Position numbers and translations under genes: made by a program. A stretch of 64,000 bases of DNA from CAVOOW01 sp963697675 (lineage in GTDB: Bacteria; Actinomycetota; Actinomycetes; JACCUZ01), in NCBI GenBank assembly GCA_963697675.1, contig CAVOOW010000001.1, forward strand, positions 248,001 through 312,000. Direction: 5' to 3'. This document shows, in pieces, positions 46,913 through 57,338 of this stretch. The notes under the pieces are model-generated. The model did no database searches, had not been told where the DNA came from, and saw nothing but the letters and a program-made list of their open reading frames with translations. Within the stretch, counting starts at the first letter, position 1. Each line of letters starts with the position of its first letter.

Positions 46913-48213
46913 TGCGCGACGCGCTGCGCGGCCTGACCACGCGAGGACGGTCGTTCCTCGCCGCGGGAGTGTCGGTGTTCGTCGCAGCCGTCTCGCTCGA
47001 CACACCGGACCTGCTGCGCATCGCGGTCCTGCTCATGGCGTTGCCGTTGGTGAGCGCCTGGGTCGTCGCGCGCACCCGTTATCGCTTGTCGTCCTCACGC
47101 AATCTCAGCTCGGCCCGCACCCCCGCCGGCCAGGAGAGCGCGGTGACGTTGCGCCTCGACAACATCTCGCGGCTGGCCACCGGTCTGCTTCTCGTCGAGG
47201 ACCGGGTCCCCTACGTGCTCGGGTCCCGCCCGCGTTTCGTGCTCGACCGCATCGAGCCGCGCGGTCACAGCGAAGTGACCTACCTCGTGCGCTCCGACGT
47301 GCGCGGTCGCTATCAGCTCGGACCGCTCGCGATCCGCCTCACCGACCCGTTCGGCATGGTCGAGCTGCAGCGGTCGTTCTCGGCCAGGGACACCCTCGTG
47401 GTCACGCCTGTCGTCCACACATTGCCGCCGGCGCGCCTCGCGGGTGAGTGGACAGGCAGCGGTGAGAGCCGCGCCCGCTCCGTCGCCAGTGCAGGAGAAG
47501 ACGACGCGGCGACTCGTGAATATCACCAGGGCGACGACCTCAGGCGAGTGCACTGGCGGTCCACCGCCCGGCGAGGGCAGCTCATGGTGCGTCGCGAGGA
47601 ACAGCCGTGGCAGAGCCGGTGCACGATCCTGCTCGACACGCGGGCCGTCGGGCACCGGGGTGAAGGGCCGGCGTCGTCGTTCGAGTGGGCGGTCTCGGCG
47701 GCCGCGTCGATCGGCGTGCACCTCGTGCGCTCGGGCTATCACGTGCGCCTGCTGACCGACACCGGCGGCAATGTGTCCAGCGGCGGGCACGAGATCAGCG
47801 ATGTGGGCAACGACTTCGAGGGTTCCCTGCTTGACGCACTCGCCGTGGTCGAGACGTCCGCGAACACCTCGTGCCAGGACGCCGCGACGGCGCTGCGGCG
47901 CACCGGTGGTGACGGGCTGCTCGTCGTGGTCCTCGGGTCGATGGATGCCGAGGAGGTGCGGTTGTTCACGCGACTGCGGCAGGGCTCGACAGTGGCGGTT
48001 GCCGTGCTTCTCGACACTGCGACGTGGGCGGCCAGCGCGCCGGTGCGGCGGGCCGGCTATGACTACGACGGCGCTGTCGATCTGCTGCGAGCGTCGGGCT
48101 GGCGAGTGGTCAAGGCCCACGCGGGTGAGACGATCGCGGACGTCTGGCCGGAGGCCGGGCGGCGCCAGCACGACGCAGAGCTGACCGGCACGGCTCCGAG
48201 GACCACGCGATGA
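46912..48213 (+). CDS. DUF58 protein (module 2)
   Basis: 433 residues. Two close N-terminal membrane segments (SFLAAGVSVFVAAVSL, LRIAVLLMALPLVSAWVV), a beta-rich region, then the DUF58 signature ATREYHQGDDLRRVHWRSTA and a von Willebrand A-like C-terminal half. Partner of the preceding MoxR. GTG 46912 overlaps the MoxR stop; its own stop overlaps the transglutaminase start by ATGA. Confidence 0.94.
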
Positions 48214-50667
48214 CCGTCACCGACGAGCGACGCGCGACGCGGCCCCCACAGAGGCCGCCGCACACCGGTGATCGCTCGCAGCCCCCGCCGCGCCGCCCCA
48301 GCTCGATGAGCTCGGCCTACAACTCCTACCGCCTGCCGGTGAGCGCGGCGGTCGCCACGATCCTGTCGTCACTCTGCCTCGGTGGCACGTTCCTCACGGG
48401 CAGCTGGTTCCTCCCGGCGACGTTCGCCGTGCTGTTCGTCGTCGGCGCCGCCGAGCTGGCCCGGCGCACGGCGGCGCCGCGTTCCCTCGTGCCCGTGGCG
48501 GGACTGGCCGCGCTGCTCGTCTACCTCGTACTGCGCTATGCCCACGCCGAGGCCTATTTCTGGGTGATCCCCAACCGCGCGGCGCTGGAGCAGATGCGGG
48601 AACTGGCCGACGCCGGGCAGACCGACATCAGCCGCTATGCCGCACCCATCGCGGTGTCCCCCGGCATCGAGTTCCTCGTGGTCGCGGGGGTCGGCCTCGT
48701 CGCGCTCGCCGTCGACACGCTCGCGGTGACCATGCGTCGGGCGGCACTTGCCGGTCTGCCTCTGCTCGCGCTGTACACCGTGCCGACCACCGTGGCGCCC
48801 GACGGTGTCGGCTGGGTCGCCTTCGCACTCGGCGGCATCGGCTATCTCACGCTGCTGCTCGCCGAGGCCCGCGAACGAGTCAGCCGGTGGGGCCGGCCGA
48901 TGCGCTACACGGCGCCGCGGCCGAACTACCGGCCCGAGGTCGAGACCGCGCCGCTGGCGCAGGTGGGTCGGCGGGTCGGAGCCGCAGCGCTGGGCCTCGC
49001 GCTGATAGTCCCTGCCCTGCTGCCCGACATCAACGGAGCGACGTTCGGCTTCAACGGTCAGGGCTTCGGTCGCGGCCACGGCGGCGGCAAGTCGGTCCAG
49101 GTCCTCAACCCGATCATCAAGCTGGGCCAGAACCTGCGGCAGGGCGCGAACCGGCCGGTGATCCGCTACAAGGGCAAGGCGACGTACATACGCCTGACCG
49201 CGCTGGACACGTTCAGCGGCGACTCGTGGTCGCCGGGCAGCTTCAAGGTCTCCAACAAGAGGAACGACGTCACGGCCGGGTTCATCGCGCCACCCGGTCT
49301 CGCCCCACGCGTCAAGCGAACCGTGCAGAAGTACTCGTTCCAGGTGTTCGACCTCCAGACCACGTGGCTCCCGCTGCCCTATCCGGCGCTGCTGGTCAGT
49401 GACATCGACGGTCGCTGGGTCTACGACGAGGCCAGCTTCAACGTCATACCGACCAACGGGACACCTGACAACTTCAGCTACAAGGCGCAGGCGCTGTCGG
49501 TCCAGCCCACCGCCGAAGACCTGCGCCTGGCCGGCCCAGCGCCGGTGTCGTTCGGAAAGCTGACGCAGCTGCCCAGGCACATGCCCGCCATCGTCGACCG
49601 GACCGCGAAGGCGTGGACGAAGGGCACGACCACACCGTTCGACGCCGCCGTCGCGATCCAGAACAAGCTCCGCAACGGGGACTTCATCTACACCACTGAG
49701 GTCCAGGACACGCTCGGTGACTCCACCGGCGTCGAGTCGATCGCAGCGTTCCTCCGGCTGCGCGCGGGCTACTGCGTCCACTTCGCGTCGACGATGGCAG
49801 TCCTCGCCCGCGATCTCGGCATCCCCGCCCGGGTGGCGGTGGGCTTCACCGCCGGCGAGAAGCAGGCGGACGGGTCTCACATCGTCAAGTCCCACGACGC
49901 GCACGCATGGCCGGAGCTCTACTTCGGCGGCGTCGGCTGGGTCGCTTTCGAGCCGACTCCTGCCGGCGCGCGGACGCCGTCGCCCGGTTTCGCTGCGGGC
50001 GCGGGCCTCCCGACCACCTCACCCACCGGCCCCAGCACGTCGGGCGGACCGAGTTCGAGCTCGAGCGCGTCGGCCACCACCCCGCACGGCGCGCGGTCGT
50101 TGGGTCCCGACAGGGAGGGCCGCAGCACTGGCGCCATCGCCATCGCCGGGCGTTCGCTGCCACTGCTGCCCTTCGGGATCGCGCTCGGGGTGCTGTTCCT
50201 CGCGCTGATACCACTGCTGGCGCGCACCTGGATCCGCCGCGAACGCTGGCGACGGGCGACCTCGCCCGTCGGGCTCGCAGCCGCGACCTGGGCCGAACTG
50301 CTCGACACACTGCTCGACTACGGCTACGAGTGGTCTGCCAGCGACCCACCACGTCGCGGAGCGGAGCGGCTCGTGGCCGACCTCGGCTTCTCCGCCGACA
50401 CCGCGCTCGCGCTGCGCCGGCTCGCGTCGGCGACCGAGCGTTCGCGCTACGCGCCCGAGCTCGGGGCGGTGGGCGACCTGCGCGCCGACGTGGAGACGGT
50501 ACGAGCGTCGCTGCGCGAGCAGGCGAGCACCTGGCAACGGCTGCGGGCTCGCTTCCTGCCGCGTTCGGCACGCTCGATCTCGCGCGCCATCTCGGACCGG
50601 TTCGCCGACGCCGCTCGATGCACTCGACCACCTCGGTGCCCGGCTGCGTCCGCGGCGCGCCGGCTGA
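48210..50667 (+). CDS. TgpA-type membrane transglutaminase, one frameshift near the end
   Basis: About 818 residues. N-terminal membrane domain (DUF3488-like, several helices up to about residue 280), a periplasmic or external region, then a transglutaminase core with catalytic Cys in RAGYCVHFASTMAVLARDLG and His in HDAHAWPELYFGG. A Ser/Pro linker, one more membrane helix (LPFGIALGVLFLALIPLLA) and a cytoplasmic DUF4129-like tail follow. An extra C near 50611 shifts the frame; corrected, the protein ends ALDHLGARLRPRRAG at TGA 50665-50667. Such enzymes occur with MoxR and DUF58 and are linked to envelope integrity; substrate unknown. Confidence 0.92.
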
Positions 50668-50685
50668 CGCGTCCCCGTCAGCCGG
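50660..50685. terminator. Short hairpin carrying both convergent stop codons
   Basis: A 9-bp stem CCGGCTGAC/GTCAGCCGG with an 8-nt loop. Its left arm contains the transglutaminase TGA (50665-50667) and its right arm contains the sulfatase stop (50678-50680). Likely a bidirectional terminator for the two convergent genes. Confidence 0.65.
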
Positions 50686-52095
50686 TGCGGCAGGCCGCGC
50701 CTGCGCACACCGCGAAGGCGTTCAGCCGGTTTCGCAGCGCTGTGACCTCACTGGCCGGCGGATCGTTGGCCGTGCTCGCGTCCCCGAGCAGGTTGAGGTT
50801 CTCGGCCGGGTCAGCGACCAGGTTGTAGTACTCCCGGAACGTCACGGCACCGCTGGCGTCGTACGTCTGGATGTACTTGACGGTGGGAGTGCGCACCATC
50901 CGTTGCGTGGGAACGTGCCGTTGGAGCTGTCCAGGAAGTACTCCGAGTACATGGCGGTGCGAGTGCCTGCGCCGAGCAGTGACTCCCCGTCGAGCGCGGG
51001 TGCGCCGACAGGCAGCGTGACGCCGGCCGTCGCCAGCATCGTCGGCAGCAGGTCGAGCTGGGAGACGATGCGCGTCGTGTTGGTGCCGGCGGGGATGTGG
51101 CCCGGCCAGCGGACGAACAGCGGCACTCGCACCGACGGGTCGTAGACGACGAACTTCTCGGTGCGCCCGTGCTCGCCCCACATGTAGCCGTTGTCCGAGG
51201 TGAGGATGACCAGGGTGTTGTCCAGGACACCGCGGTCGGACAGCAGCTGCATGGTGGCGGAGAACTCGTCGTCGGCGGTCATGATGGCGCGGATCTGGCT
51301 CTGGCACATCACCTGGGCCTGGGTCGTCGTGAACTTGGAGTTGCGGATGTACGGCGGCTTGTCGCGACTTGTCAGCCTCGGCCGGGGCCGGCGCAGTTGC
51401 CCGACCGGCGCGTTGGCGTACTTCGTGTCCGGCACTGCCCGACGCACGATCGTGCCGTTCGCCTCGGTCACCTCGACCCAGTGCGGCGCCTGTGGCGTCT
51501 CGTAGAGCAGGAAAGGTGCCGTGCCGGTCAGCGCCTGCGTGACGTACTCGCGGCCGCGCACTCCGAGGGCGGTCGTGTCGAGTAACCCAGCAGTCTTCTT
51601 CGACGACGCCGTCGACCTGGGACGCGACGTCGTTGTACCCGCCCCAGATCACGGTCGAGTGGGAGAAGCACGGCGGCAGCGTGCGTCTTGGGCCAGGTGG
51701 TGAGGAACTTTCCGGAGACATAGGTCGCGTATCCGGCGCCCATGCAGGTAGCAGGCCATCGAGTGGGACTGTGTCGAAGCTCGGGCCTTGCGACTGCAGC
51801 CGAATCCCGTTGTTGTGCGGGTAGCGACCGGTCATCATCGCCGATCGCGACGGGCAGCAGGACGACTCCGTGACGAAGTTCTGCGTATAGCGGGTGCCGC
51901 TGGCCATCCACTGGCGAGCCTTCGGCATGAACTGCAGTGGGTCGACGTTGCCCGCGACCCGGGATCGCGTCCCTCAGGTCATCGAGGTTGTAGAAGAACA
52001 CGTTGGGCTTGGCCGCCGCGGTGCTCGGTATCGGTGAACCCGACGAACGGGATCATGCCCAGGACTACGGCGAAAAGCAGGACCCGAGCACGCAT
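50678..52095 (-). pseudogene. Secreted Cys-type sulfatase, many frameshifts
   Basis: Sulfatase of the alkaline-phosphatase superfamily. ATG 52095 (GAGAGGGAT upstream) opens a signal peptide (MRARVLLFAVVLGMIPFVGF). Then, in changing frames, come KPNVFFYNLDDLRD (metal site), the sulfatase signature TESSCCPSRSAMMTGRYPHN with the Cys converted to formylglycine in active enzymes, GAGYATYVSGKF, and DNTLVILTSDNGYMWGEHGR. The C-terminus VKYIQTYDASGAVTFREYYN…ENLNLLGD is complete. At least six frame changes are needed over 1.4 kb. All domains survive and no deletion is seen, so errors are as likely as true decay. It lies 31 nt downstream of the propeller gene, probably co-transcribed. Confidence 0.8.
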
Positions 52096-52126
52096 AACGA
52101 TCCCTCTCCGAAGACGCAAGCCACAG

Positions 52127-53449
52127 CTAGCCTGCTCGCGCTGGTGCGAGCGGCGTTCTTTCGCGCCTCCTTTCGGGCTTGTCGGTCAGGGCAGCGGCAT
52201 GCAACGCGATGCGCTCGTGGATCTCCCCACCGATGTGAATGGTGTCTGAGGCAACCCACAACCCGGCCGGTGTCAGGAGCAGGTCCTTCCCGCCGACGCC
52301 ACGGTCCTTGCTCGGGTTCCAGGACAAGGCCAGCTCCCGTGCCGGGCTCAACGCCGCGATGCCCGCCGAGACGACGCAGCCCGGCGAAGCATCCGCTGGC
52401 CGGTGCTGCTCACCCAACGCTCGTGACCCTGGATGTAGACGGCTGCGTTCGTCACGACCACCGAGTGCAGCGTGTCACCGCCGGTGTAGTTCGTCCACGT
52501 CGGGTCGACGTGCGGGTTGGGCACGGGCGCGTCTCGAACCGGAACGTGGCATCGCAGATGGCGGTGCCCTGGCGCCGCCTGCGGGATGAAGCCGGTGGCG
52601 ACGATCACGAAGAAGGTGCCGTCCGGTGAGAAGTCCACGTCGCGCAGCTGCGCCGGCAGGCTCGACCGCGCGGCACCGTTCGTTCAGGTGCGTGTAGTAC
52701 CAGGTCGCCAGGGTGCCCGAGGTCGCGCCGAGGTCGAGCATGAACGCGCGGTACCTGGTGGAGCCGGCCACCGTCGTGAAGTTGCCGATCGCGACCAGCC
52801 GGGTGCCGCGCCGGGTTGACGGCGAAGCGGTAGATGTCCGTCGCGCCGGCGTTGGTGTCCACCGTGCCGCTGATGCCCAGGTTCAGGTAGCCCGTGTCGG
52901 CACCCGTGACCGGGTCCACGGCCTGCAGCCGCTTGGTGAACTTGCCCCCGACGATCAGCCGTCCGCCGACCAGCTGGACGTCTGGACGCTGCCGTTGAGG
53001 TGCGCGTTGAACGCGGTGTCGACCGCGCCGGTGGTGGCGTTGATCTTGACCAGCCCTCGCCGGGCAACGCCGTTGACGGAGTGGAACGTCCCCGCCGACC
53101 TAGAGCGAGGTGCCGCTCGAGGCCAGCCCCCACACCGAGACCGCGTCGAACGTTACCGACAACGGGTTGACCGCGCCGGTGGTCGCGTCGAAGGAGAACA
53201 GGTTGTTTCTGTTGAACGTCGACGTCCTGTTCGAGTTCTGGATCTGGCTGAAGTCGCCGCCGGCGAACATCGTGTTGCCGACCTGGAGCATCTTGTAGAC
53301 AGCCACCCCGGTGGTCACCCGTGGGTGTGAAGTTGGCCGGATCCGTACTCACGACCGTGCGTCTGCACGATCGGTGAGGCACCGGCCGTACCGGTGACGG
53401 CGGCCATCGCGAGCAGCGCGATGCTGCCGATCGCGGTGAGTTTGGACAT
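52127..53449 (-). pseudogene. Secreted beta-propeller protein, many frameshifts
   Basis: ATG 53449 opens a signal peptide (MSKLTAIGSIALLAMAAVTG, cleaved near TAGA). Blocks in changing frames then follow the order of a family of secreted actinobacterial propellers (delta-60/DUF5122-like): YKMLQVGNTMFAGGDFSQIQ, LFSFDATTGAVNPL, IYRFAVNPA, RYRAFMLDLGATSGTLATWY, DFSPDGTFFVIVATGF, WTNYTGGDTLHSVVVTNAAV, and ending GIAALSPARELALSWNPS…LLLTPAGLWVASDT. The protein would have about 430 residues. At least five single-base breaks are needed. It heads a two-gene unit with the sulfatase and is divergent from the LamG gene. Function is unknown; propellers of this type are extracellular. Confidence 0.75.
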
Positions 53450-53723
53450 GGTGTGTCGTCGGACGGACACGTGTTTCCCCCTCGTAACCACTACCCCCGG
53501 CCCCCCAGGTCCTTCGATTGAAGCACGATCGGGCCCGGCAGGGCTCGCGGTTCGACGAAACCGTCATGTTTTGTTTTACCTTGCGCAACGGTTCGAGCGC
53601 GGACGGTGTCCGGGCCACTCCTGAGTAGCCGACTTGGACGATCGACGACGGGCGGATCAGGGGATATCGCCAGGATGGCGCGACGGTTACCGTCACGAGG
53701 AAACCCAACCCTGGTGGTGGCCC

Positions 53724-54567
53724 ATGCGTCGTCCATTCGTCCTCGTCAGTGCCGTGGGCGTGCTCGCACTCCTCGCCGTATCGGCTCCGGGACCGGCGGT
53801 CGGCGTCGGTCCGACCGGCCCCGACACAGGGCCTGGTCATGCACTACGCGTTCGAGTCGCTGACCAACGGGGTCGTGACCGACTCGGCGGGGAACGCGCT
53901 GAACGGTCACGTCGTCGCGGCAAGCGGTTCGCCGTCGCTGGTCACCAGCCTGGCCGGTTACGGCAAGGCGGTGCAGCTGACCGGTGCCAGCCACCAGTGG
54001 GTCGACGTGCCGTTGCTGCCGGTGCTGGATGTGGATCACTACACGCTCTCCGCCTGGGTCCGCTACACCGGTGTGCAGAACGACAAGACGCTCGAGCGCT
54101 GGGAGGTGCTGGAGAAGGCCGGCGCCTACTGGATGAACGTGCGCACCAACGGGCTGGTCCGGGTCGGCGGCTTCTACGGAGGGTGCACCAACCCGGCCTG
54201 GCAGAACTTCGACAGCACCAGGGCGTTGAAGGTGAACGTCTGGCGCCACGTGGCGACGACGTACGACGGAGTGCGCCTGCGGGTCTACATCGACGGCAAG
54301 GCCGCCGGTTCCAAGGCGATCACCGGACGCACCTGCGTCAGCGGCCAGCCGCTGGCCGTCGGCGCGAAGAACGCCCCGGCGAAGGGGCTGAACGAGGCGT
54401 TCTGGGACGGCCGGCTAGACGATGTCCGGATCTACAACCGCGCCCTGTCCGTGGCGGAGATCGGTCAGCTCGCGACCCGCCGTGCGCCCGACCGTGACGT
54501 GACCCTGGCGGTCAGCGCCCGTTGTCGTCCTTGCGGCGGTTCCAGCGCTCTTCGACGCGGTCCATGA
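53724..54567 (+). CDS. Secreted LamG/concanavalin-like domain protein, one frameshift, 3' end uncertain
   Basis: ATG 53724 opens a signal peptide (MRRPFVLVSAVGVLALLAVS). Near 53827 the frame changes and a LamG domain follows: LVMHYAFESLTNGVVTDSAG, YTLSAWVRYTGVQND, WRHVATTYDGVRLRVYIDGK and WDGRLDDVRIYNRALSVAEI, the last being the typical LamG end. About 255 residues. LamG domains bind carbohydrate or act as adhesion modules. The frame continues past the domain and overlaps the convergent DUF3040 gene by 56 nt with poor sequence; a small shift near 54490 would end it at 54504-54525. Carbohydrate binding plus the divergent sulfatase suggests a surface-polysaccharide function, inferred only. Confidence 0.78.
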
Positions 54568-54940
54568 AGCTGCGGTGGTCGCGAGGGCGGCGACCGCCGG
54601 CGACCTGCTGGGGGCGGCGCACCGAGCCTGCCCCGTCGACGACGCCGAGCCGGCTGGCGTTGCCGAGGCCCCGGTAGCTCGTCACGGCGAAGAACGCCGA
54701 GCCGAGCATGGCAAGGAAGCCGACCACGCTTACCAGCACTCCGCTCGAACCCTTGACGAACAGGCCAGTCATGAGCAGGACGACACCGACGACGACCCCG
54801 AAGACGGCGAGCACGATGCGCCGCCGGAAGTTGCTGCGAGGATCGCGCCCGCGCAGCTGGGACGCGAACTTGGGGTCTTCGGCATAGAGCGCCCGCTCCA
54901 TCTGCTCGAGCAGACGCTGCTCGTGCTCAGAGAGCGGCAA
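54512..54940 (-). CDS. DUF3040 membrane protein
   Basis: 142 residues. The head PLSEHEQRLLEQMERALYAE is the DUF3040 hallmark, followed by two membrane helices (RIVLAVFGVVVGVVLLMTGL and GVLVSVVGFLAMLGSAFFAV) and a basic tail (MDRVEERWNRRKDD). The start is TTG 54940 after GAGGAG with 5-nt spacing. Actinobacteria-specific family of unknown function, often near dinB as here. The gap to dinB (54941-55221) shows no clear gene, only an AT-richer stretch (TTGTTACCGGATTGACCCTG, about 55083-55102). Confidence 0.93.
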   Translation of the reverse strand: MPLSEHEQRLLEQMERALYAEDPKFASQLRGRDPRSNFRRRIVLAVFGVVVGVVLLMTGLFVKGSSGVLVSVVGFLAMLGSAFFAVTSYRGLGNASRLGVVDGAGSVRRPQQVAGGRRPRDHRSFMDRVEERWNRRKDDNGR

Positions 54941-55221
54941 CGGGACTCCTCTACTTGCTGGTCGCGCTGCGACGCTCGGTCGAAGCGAGACGATCTCCTA
55001 CCAGACAGAATATGCGCATGAGAGCGCTGGTGAAACCCGACTCTAGAAATGACGCCCAGGCGGCCCCAATAGTTTCCACAGATTGTTACCGGATTGACCC
55101 TGACACGAACTCCCGATTGGGGCAACTAACGATGCCGGATGGCGGTTGACCCGACCGCCAGGTAGCCAGCTTTGACCGGAGCAGGGGGCCCTGCCGCCCG
55201 GCAGCGGGCCTCGATCGGTCC

Positions 55222-56460
55222 TCAGGGGCGTCGGGGCCGGTCATCGCTGACCAGGCTGGCCGGGCGCACCGCGCCGGAACCGAAACGGGCAGCGGCCCGG
55301 TCGGCCGCCTGCTCGGCCTCGCGCCGCCCGTGGACCCGGTCGCCGAGCAGCATCTGCCTGGGCGCGGTCTGCGCCTCGGCCAGACCCTCGACACGCACGC
55401 CGATCAGCCGCAGCCGTGCCCGGTCGAGGCCGAGCGCGTCGAAAAGCGCTCGGGCCGTGGCGAACACCTCGGCGGCCACGTCGGTGGGGTCGCGCAGGGT
55501 GCGGGACCGGGTGATCGTCGTGAAGTCGGCGAAGCGCACCTTGATCGACACGGTGCGCCCGACCATGCCCCCGTCCCGCAACCGGGCGGCCGTGCGCTCG
55601 CACAACCTCAGCAACTCCCGGCGTACGACGTCTGGATCGTCGACGTCGCGCGCGAACGTCTCCTCGGCGCCGATGCTCTTGTCGGGTTCGTGAGCCACGA
55701 CGCTGCGCTCGTCGCGGCCCCAGGACAGCGCGTGCAGGTGGGCACCACTGGCCTGCCCCAGCGCCCGGACCAGCGTCTCCCGGGGGGTGTTCGCGATGTC
55801 GCCGACGGTGTGCAGGCCGAGGCGTACGAGCTCTTTCTCGGTCTTCTCCCCCACGCCCCACAGCGAGGCCACCGGCAGCGGGTGGAGGAAGGCGACGACC
55901 CCGGCGGCCGGCACGACGAGCATCCCGTCGGGCTTGGCCCGCGTCGACGCGAGCTTGGCGACGAACTTGGTGCTGGCCACGCCGACCGAGCAGGTGATGC
56001 ACTGCTCGTCGGCCACCCGGTCGCGGATCAGCGCCCCGATCTGGGCGGGTGAGCCCAGACGGCGCATGGCCCCTGACACGTCGAGGAACGCCTCGTCGAG
56101 GGACAACGGCTCGACCAGCGGAGTGACGGACCGGAAGATCTCCATCACCCCAGCCGACACCAGGGAGTAGCGCCCGTGCGTGGGCTCGATCACCGTGGCC
56201 TGCGGGCAGAGCCGGCGAGCGCGACTCATCGGCATCGCCGAGTGGACACCCAGTGCCCGCGCCTCGTAGGTGGCCGAGAGGACCACGGAGCGTGAGCCGC
56301 CGCCGACGATGACCGGCGTGCCCCGCAGCTCGGGCCGGTCGATGAGCTCGACCGAGGCGTAGAAGGCGTCCATGTCGATGTGCAGGATCGGGCACCCGGC
56401 GTCGTCGCCCGGTGGCCCGCTGGGTGGCCCCGGCCGGTGCAGCTGCTGGCTACGGCTCAT
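55222..56460 (-). CDS. dinB: DNA polymerase IV
   Basis: Y-family translesion polymerase of 412 residues. Catalytic Asp/Glu residues are in ILHIDMDAFYASVEL and EPLSLDEAFLDVSG. Fingers motif VVLSATYEARALGVHSAMPM, helix-hairpin region LPVASLWGVGEKTEKELVRL, and the little-finger domain with TFARDVDDPDVVRREL. ATG 56460 lies 16 nt after the methyltransferase stop. It is last in a run that starts at an SOS box (62571). No clear beta-clamp motif is identified at the C-terminus. Confidence 0.97.
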   Translation of the reverse strand: MSRSQQLHRPGPPSGPPGDDAGCPILHIDMDAFYASVELIDRPELRGTPVIVGGGSRSVVLSATYEARALGVHSAMPMSRARRLCPQATVIEPTHGRYSLVSAGVMEIFRSVTPLVEPLSLDEAFLDVSGAMRRLGSPAQIGALIRDRVADEQCITCSVGVASTKFVAKLASTRAKPDGMLVVPAAGVVAFLHPLPVASLWGVGEKTEKELVRLGLHTVGDIANTPRETLVRALGQASGAHLHALSWGRDERSVVAHEPDKSIGAEETFARDVDDPDVVRRELLRLCERTAARLRDGGMVGRTVSIKVRFADFTTITRSRTLRDPTDVAAEVFATARALFDALGLDRARLRLIGVRVEGLAEAQTAPRQMLLGDRVHGRREAEQAADRAAARFGSGAVRPASLVSDDRPRRP

Positions 56461-56476
56461 CGCTGTGGGCGTGCGT

Positions 56477-57235
56477 TCATGCCAGGGCGGGACGCACGGC
56501 CAGCACATGCAGCTGGGTTGCGATCGCCCGGAAGTCGGCGTGGTCGGCGGTGACCCGTTCGAGCGCGAGCAACGCGTCGGCGGCGCCCGGCTCGGCGTCG
56601 ACGAGCGCACCGGGCACCAGGTCGGCGAAGCTGCGTACGCCGTGGACGGCGCGCACGGTGAGTCCGTGGTCGCCGACCAGCCCGACGAGCTGGTCGGCGG
56701 TGAACCGGCGCGGCAACGGGTCGCCGGCACCGAACCTGCCGTCCGGGTCCTCGAGGGCGTGCCGGGCCTGGTCGAAGTGTCCCGAGATGGCACGGGCCAG
56801 CACGACGGCGTTGCGGTTGGCGGCCAGCAGGCTCAACACACCGCCGGGACGGAGCACCGCCGCCAGCGCCGCGAGTGCGGGGTCGACGTCGTCAACGTGC
56901 TCGAGGACGCCGTGGCAGAGCACGAGGTCGACGCTGCCGGGCTCGGCGACCTCGGCCAGACCGGCGGCGTCTCCTTGCACCGCGCGCACGGCAACACGGA
57001 CGTCACCCGCCCGGCGCTCGAGGGAAGCCAGCGCATCGGGGCTCGGATCGACCACGGTCACTCGATGGCCGAGCTCTGCGAGCGGCACCGCGAAGCCACC
57101 GGTGCCCCCGCCGACGTCGAGAACGTCGAGGACGTCGTCGCCGCGCCCGTCGAGGACAGCCTGCACGGCCTCCCAGACAACAGCAGTGCGCAGCGCGCGA
57201 TGAGCGCGGGGACTCGCACCAGGACGATCAGCCAT
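56477..57235 (-). CDS. SAM-dependent class I methyltransferase
   Basis: 252 residues. SAM-binding motif I VLDVLDVGGGTGGFAVPLAE, motif II RVTVVDPSPDALASLERRAG, DLVLCHGVLEHVDD and LRPGGVLSLL in order, as in UbiE/SmtA-type enzymes. A C-terminal cap (HFDQARHALEDPDGRFGAGD) is of the tRNA 5-carboxymethoxyuridine methyltransferase-like (CmoM/SmtA) kind. Substrate not predictable. ATG 57235, 103 nt after the polymerase gene and 16 nt before dinB; actinobacteria often keep this gene with dinB. Confidence 0.88.
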   Translation of the reverse strand: MADRPGASPRAHRALRTAVVWEAVQAVLDGRGDDVLDVLDVGGGTGGFAVPLAELGHRVTVVDPSPDALASLERRAGDVRVAVRAVQGDAAGLAEVAEPGSVDLVLCHGVLEHVDDVDPALAALAAVLRPGGVLSLLAANRNAVVLARAISGHFDQARHALEDPDGRFGAGDPLPRRFTADQLVGLVGDHGLTVRAVHGVRSFADLVPGALVDAEPGAADALLALERVTADHADFRAIATQLHVLAVRPALA

Positions 57236-57338
57236 GGCGGTCAGCCTACGGACTAGCGGTGACAGTGCCGCATGCATCGCCCGCGCATCGGGTGCCCGTC
57301 GCACGGTGGCGGGGCGCCCCCGCCGGCCTGCCGACTGC

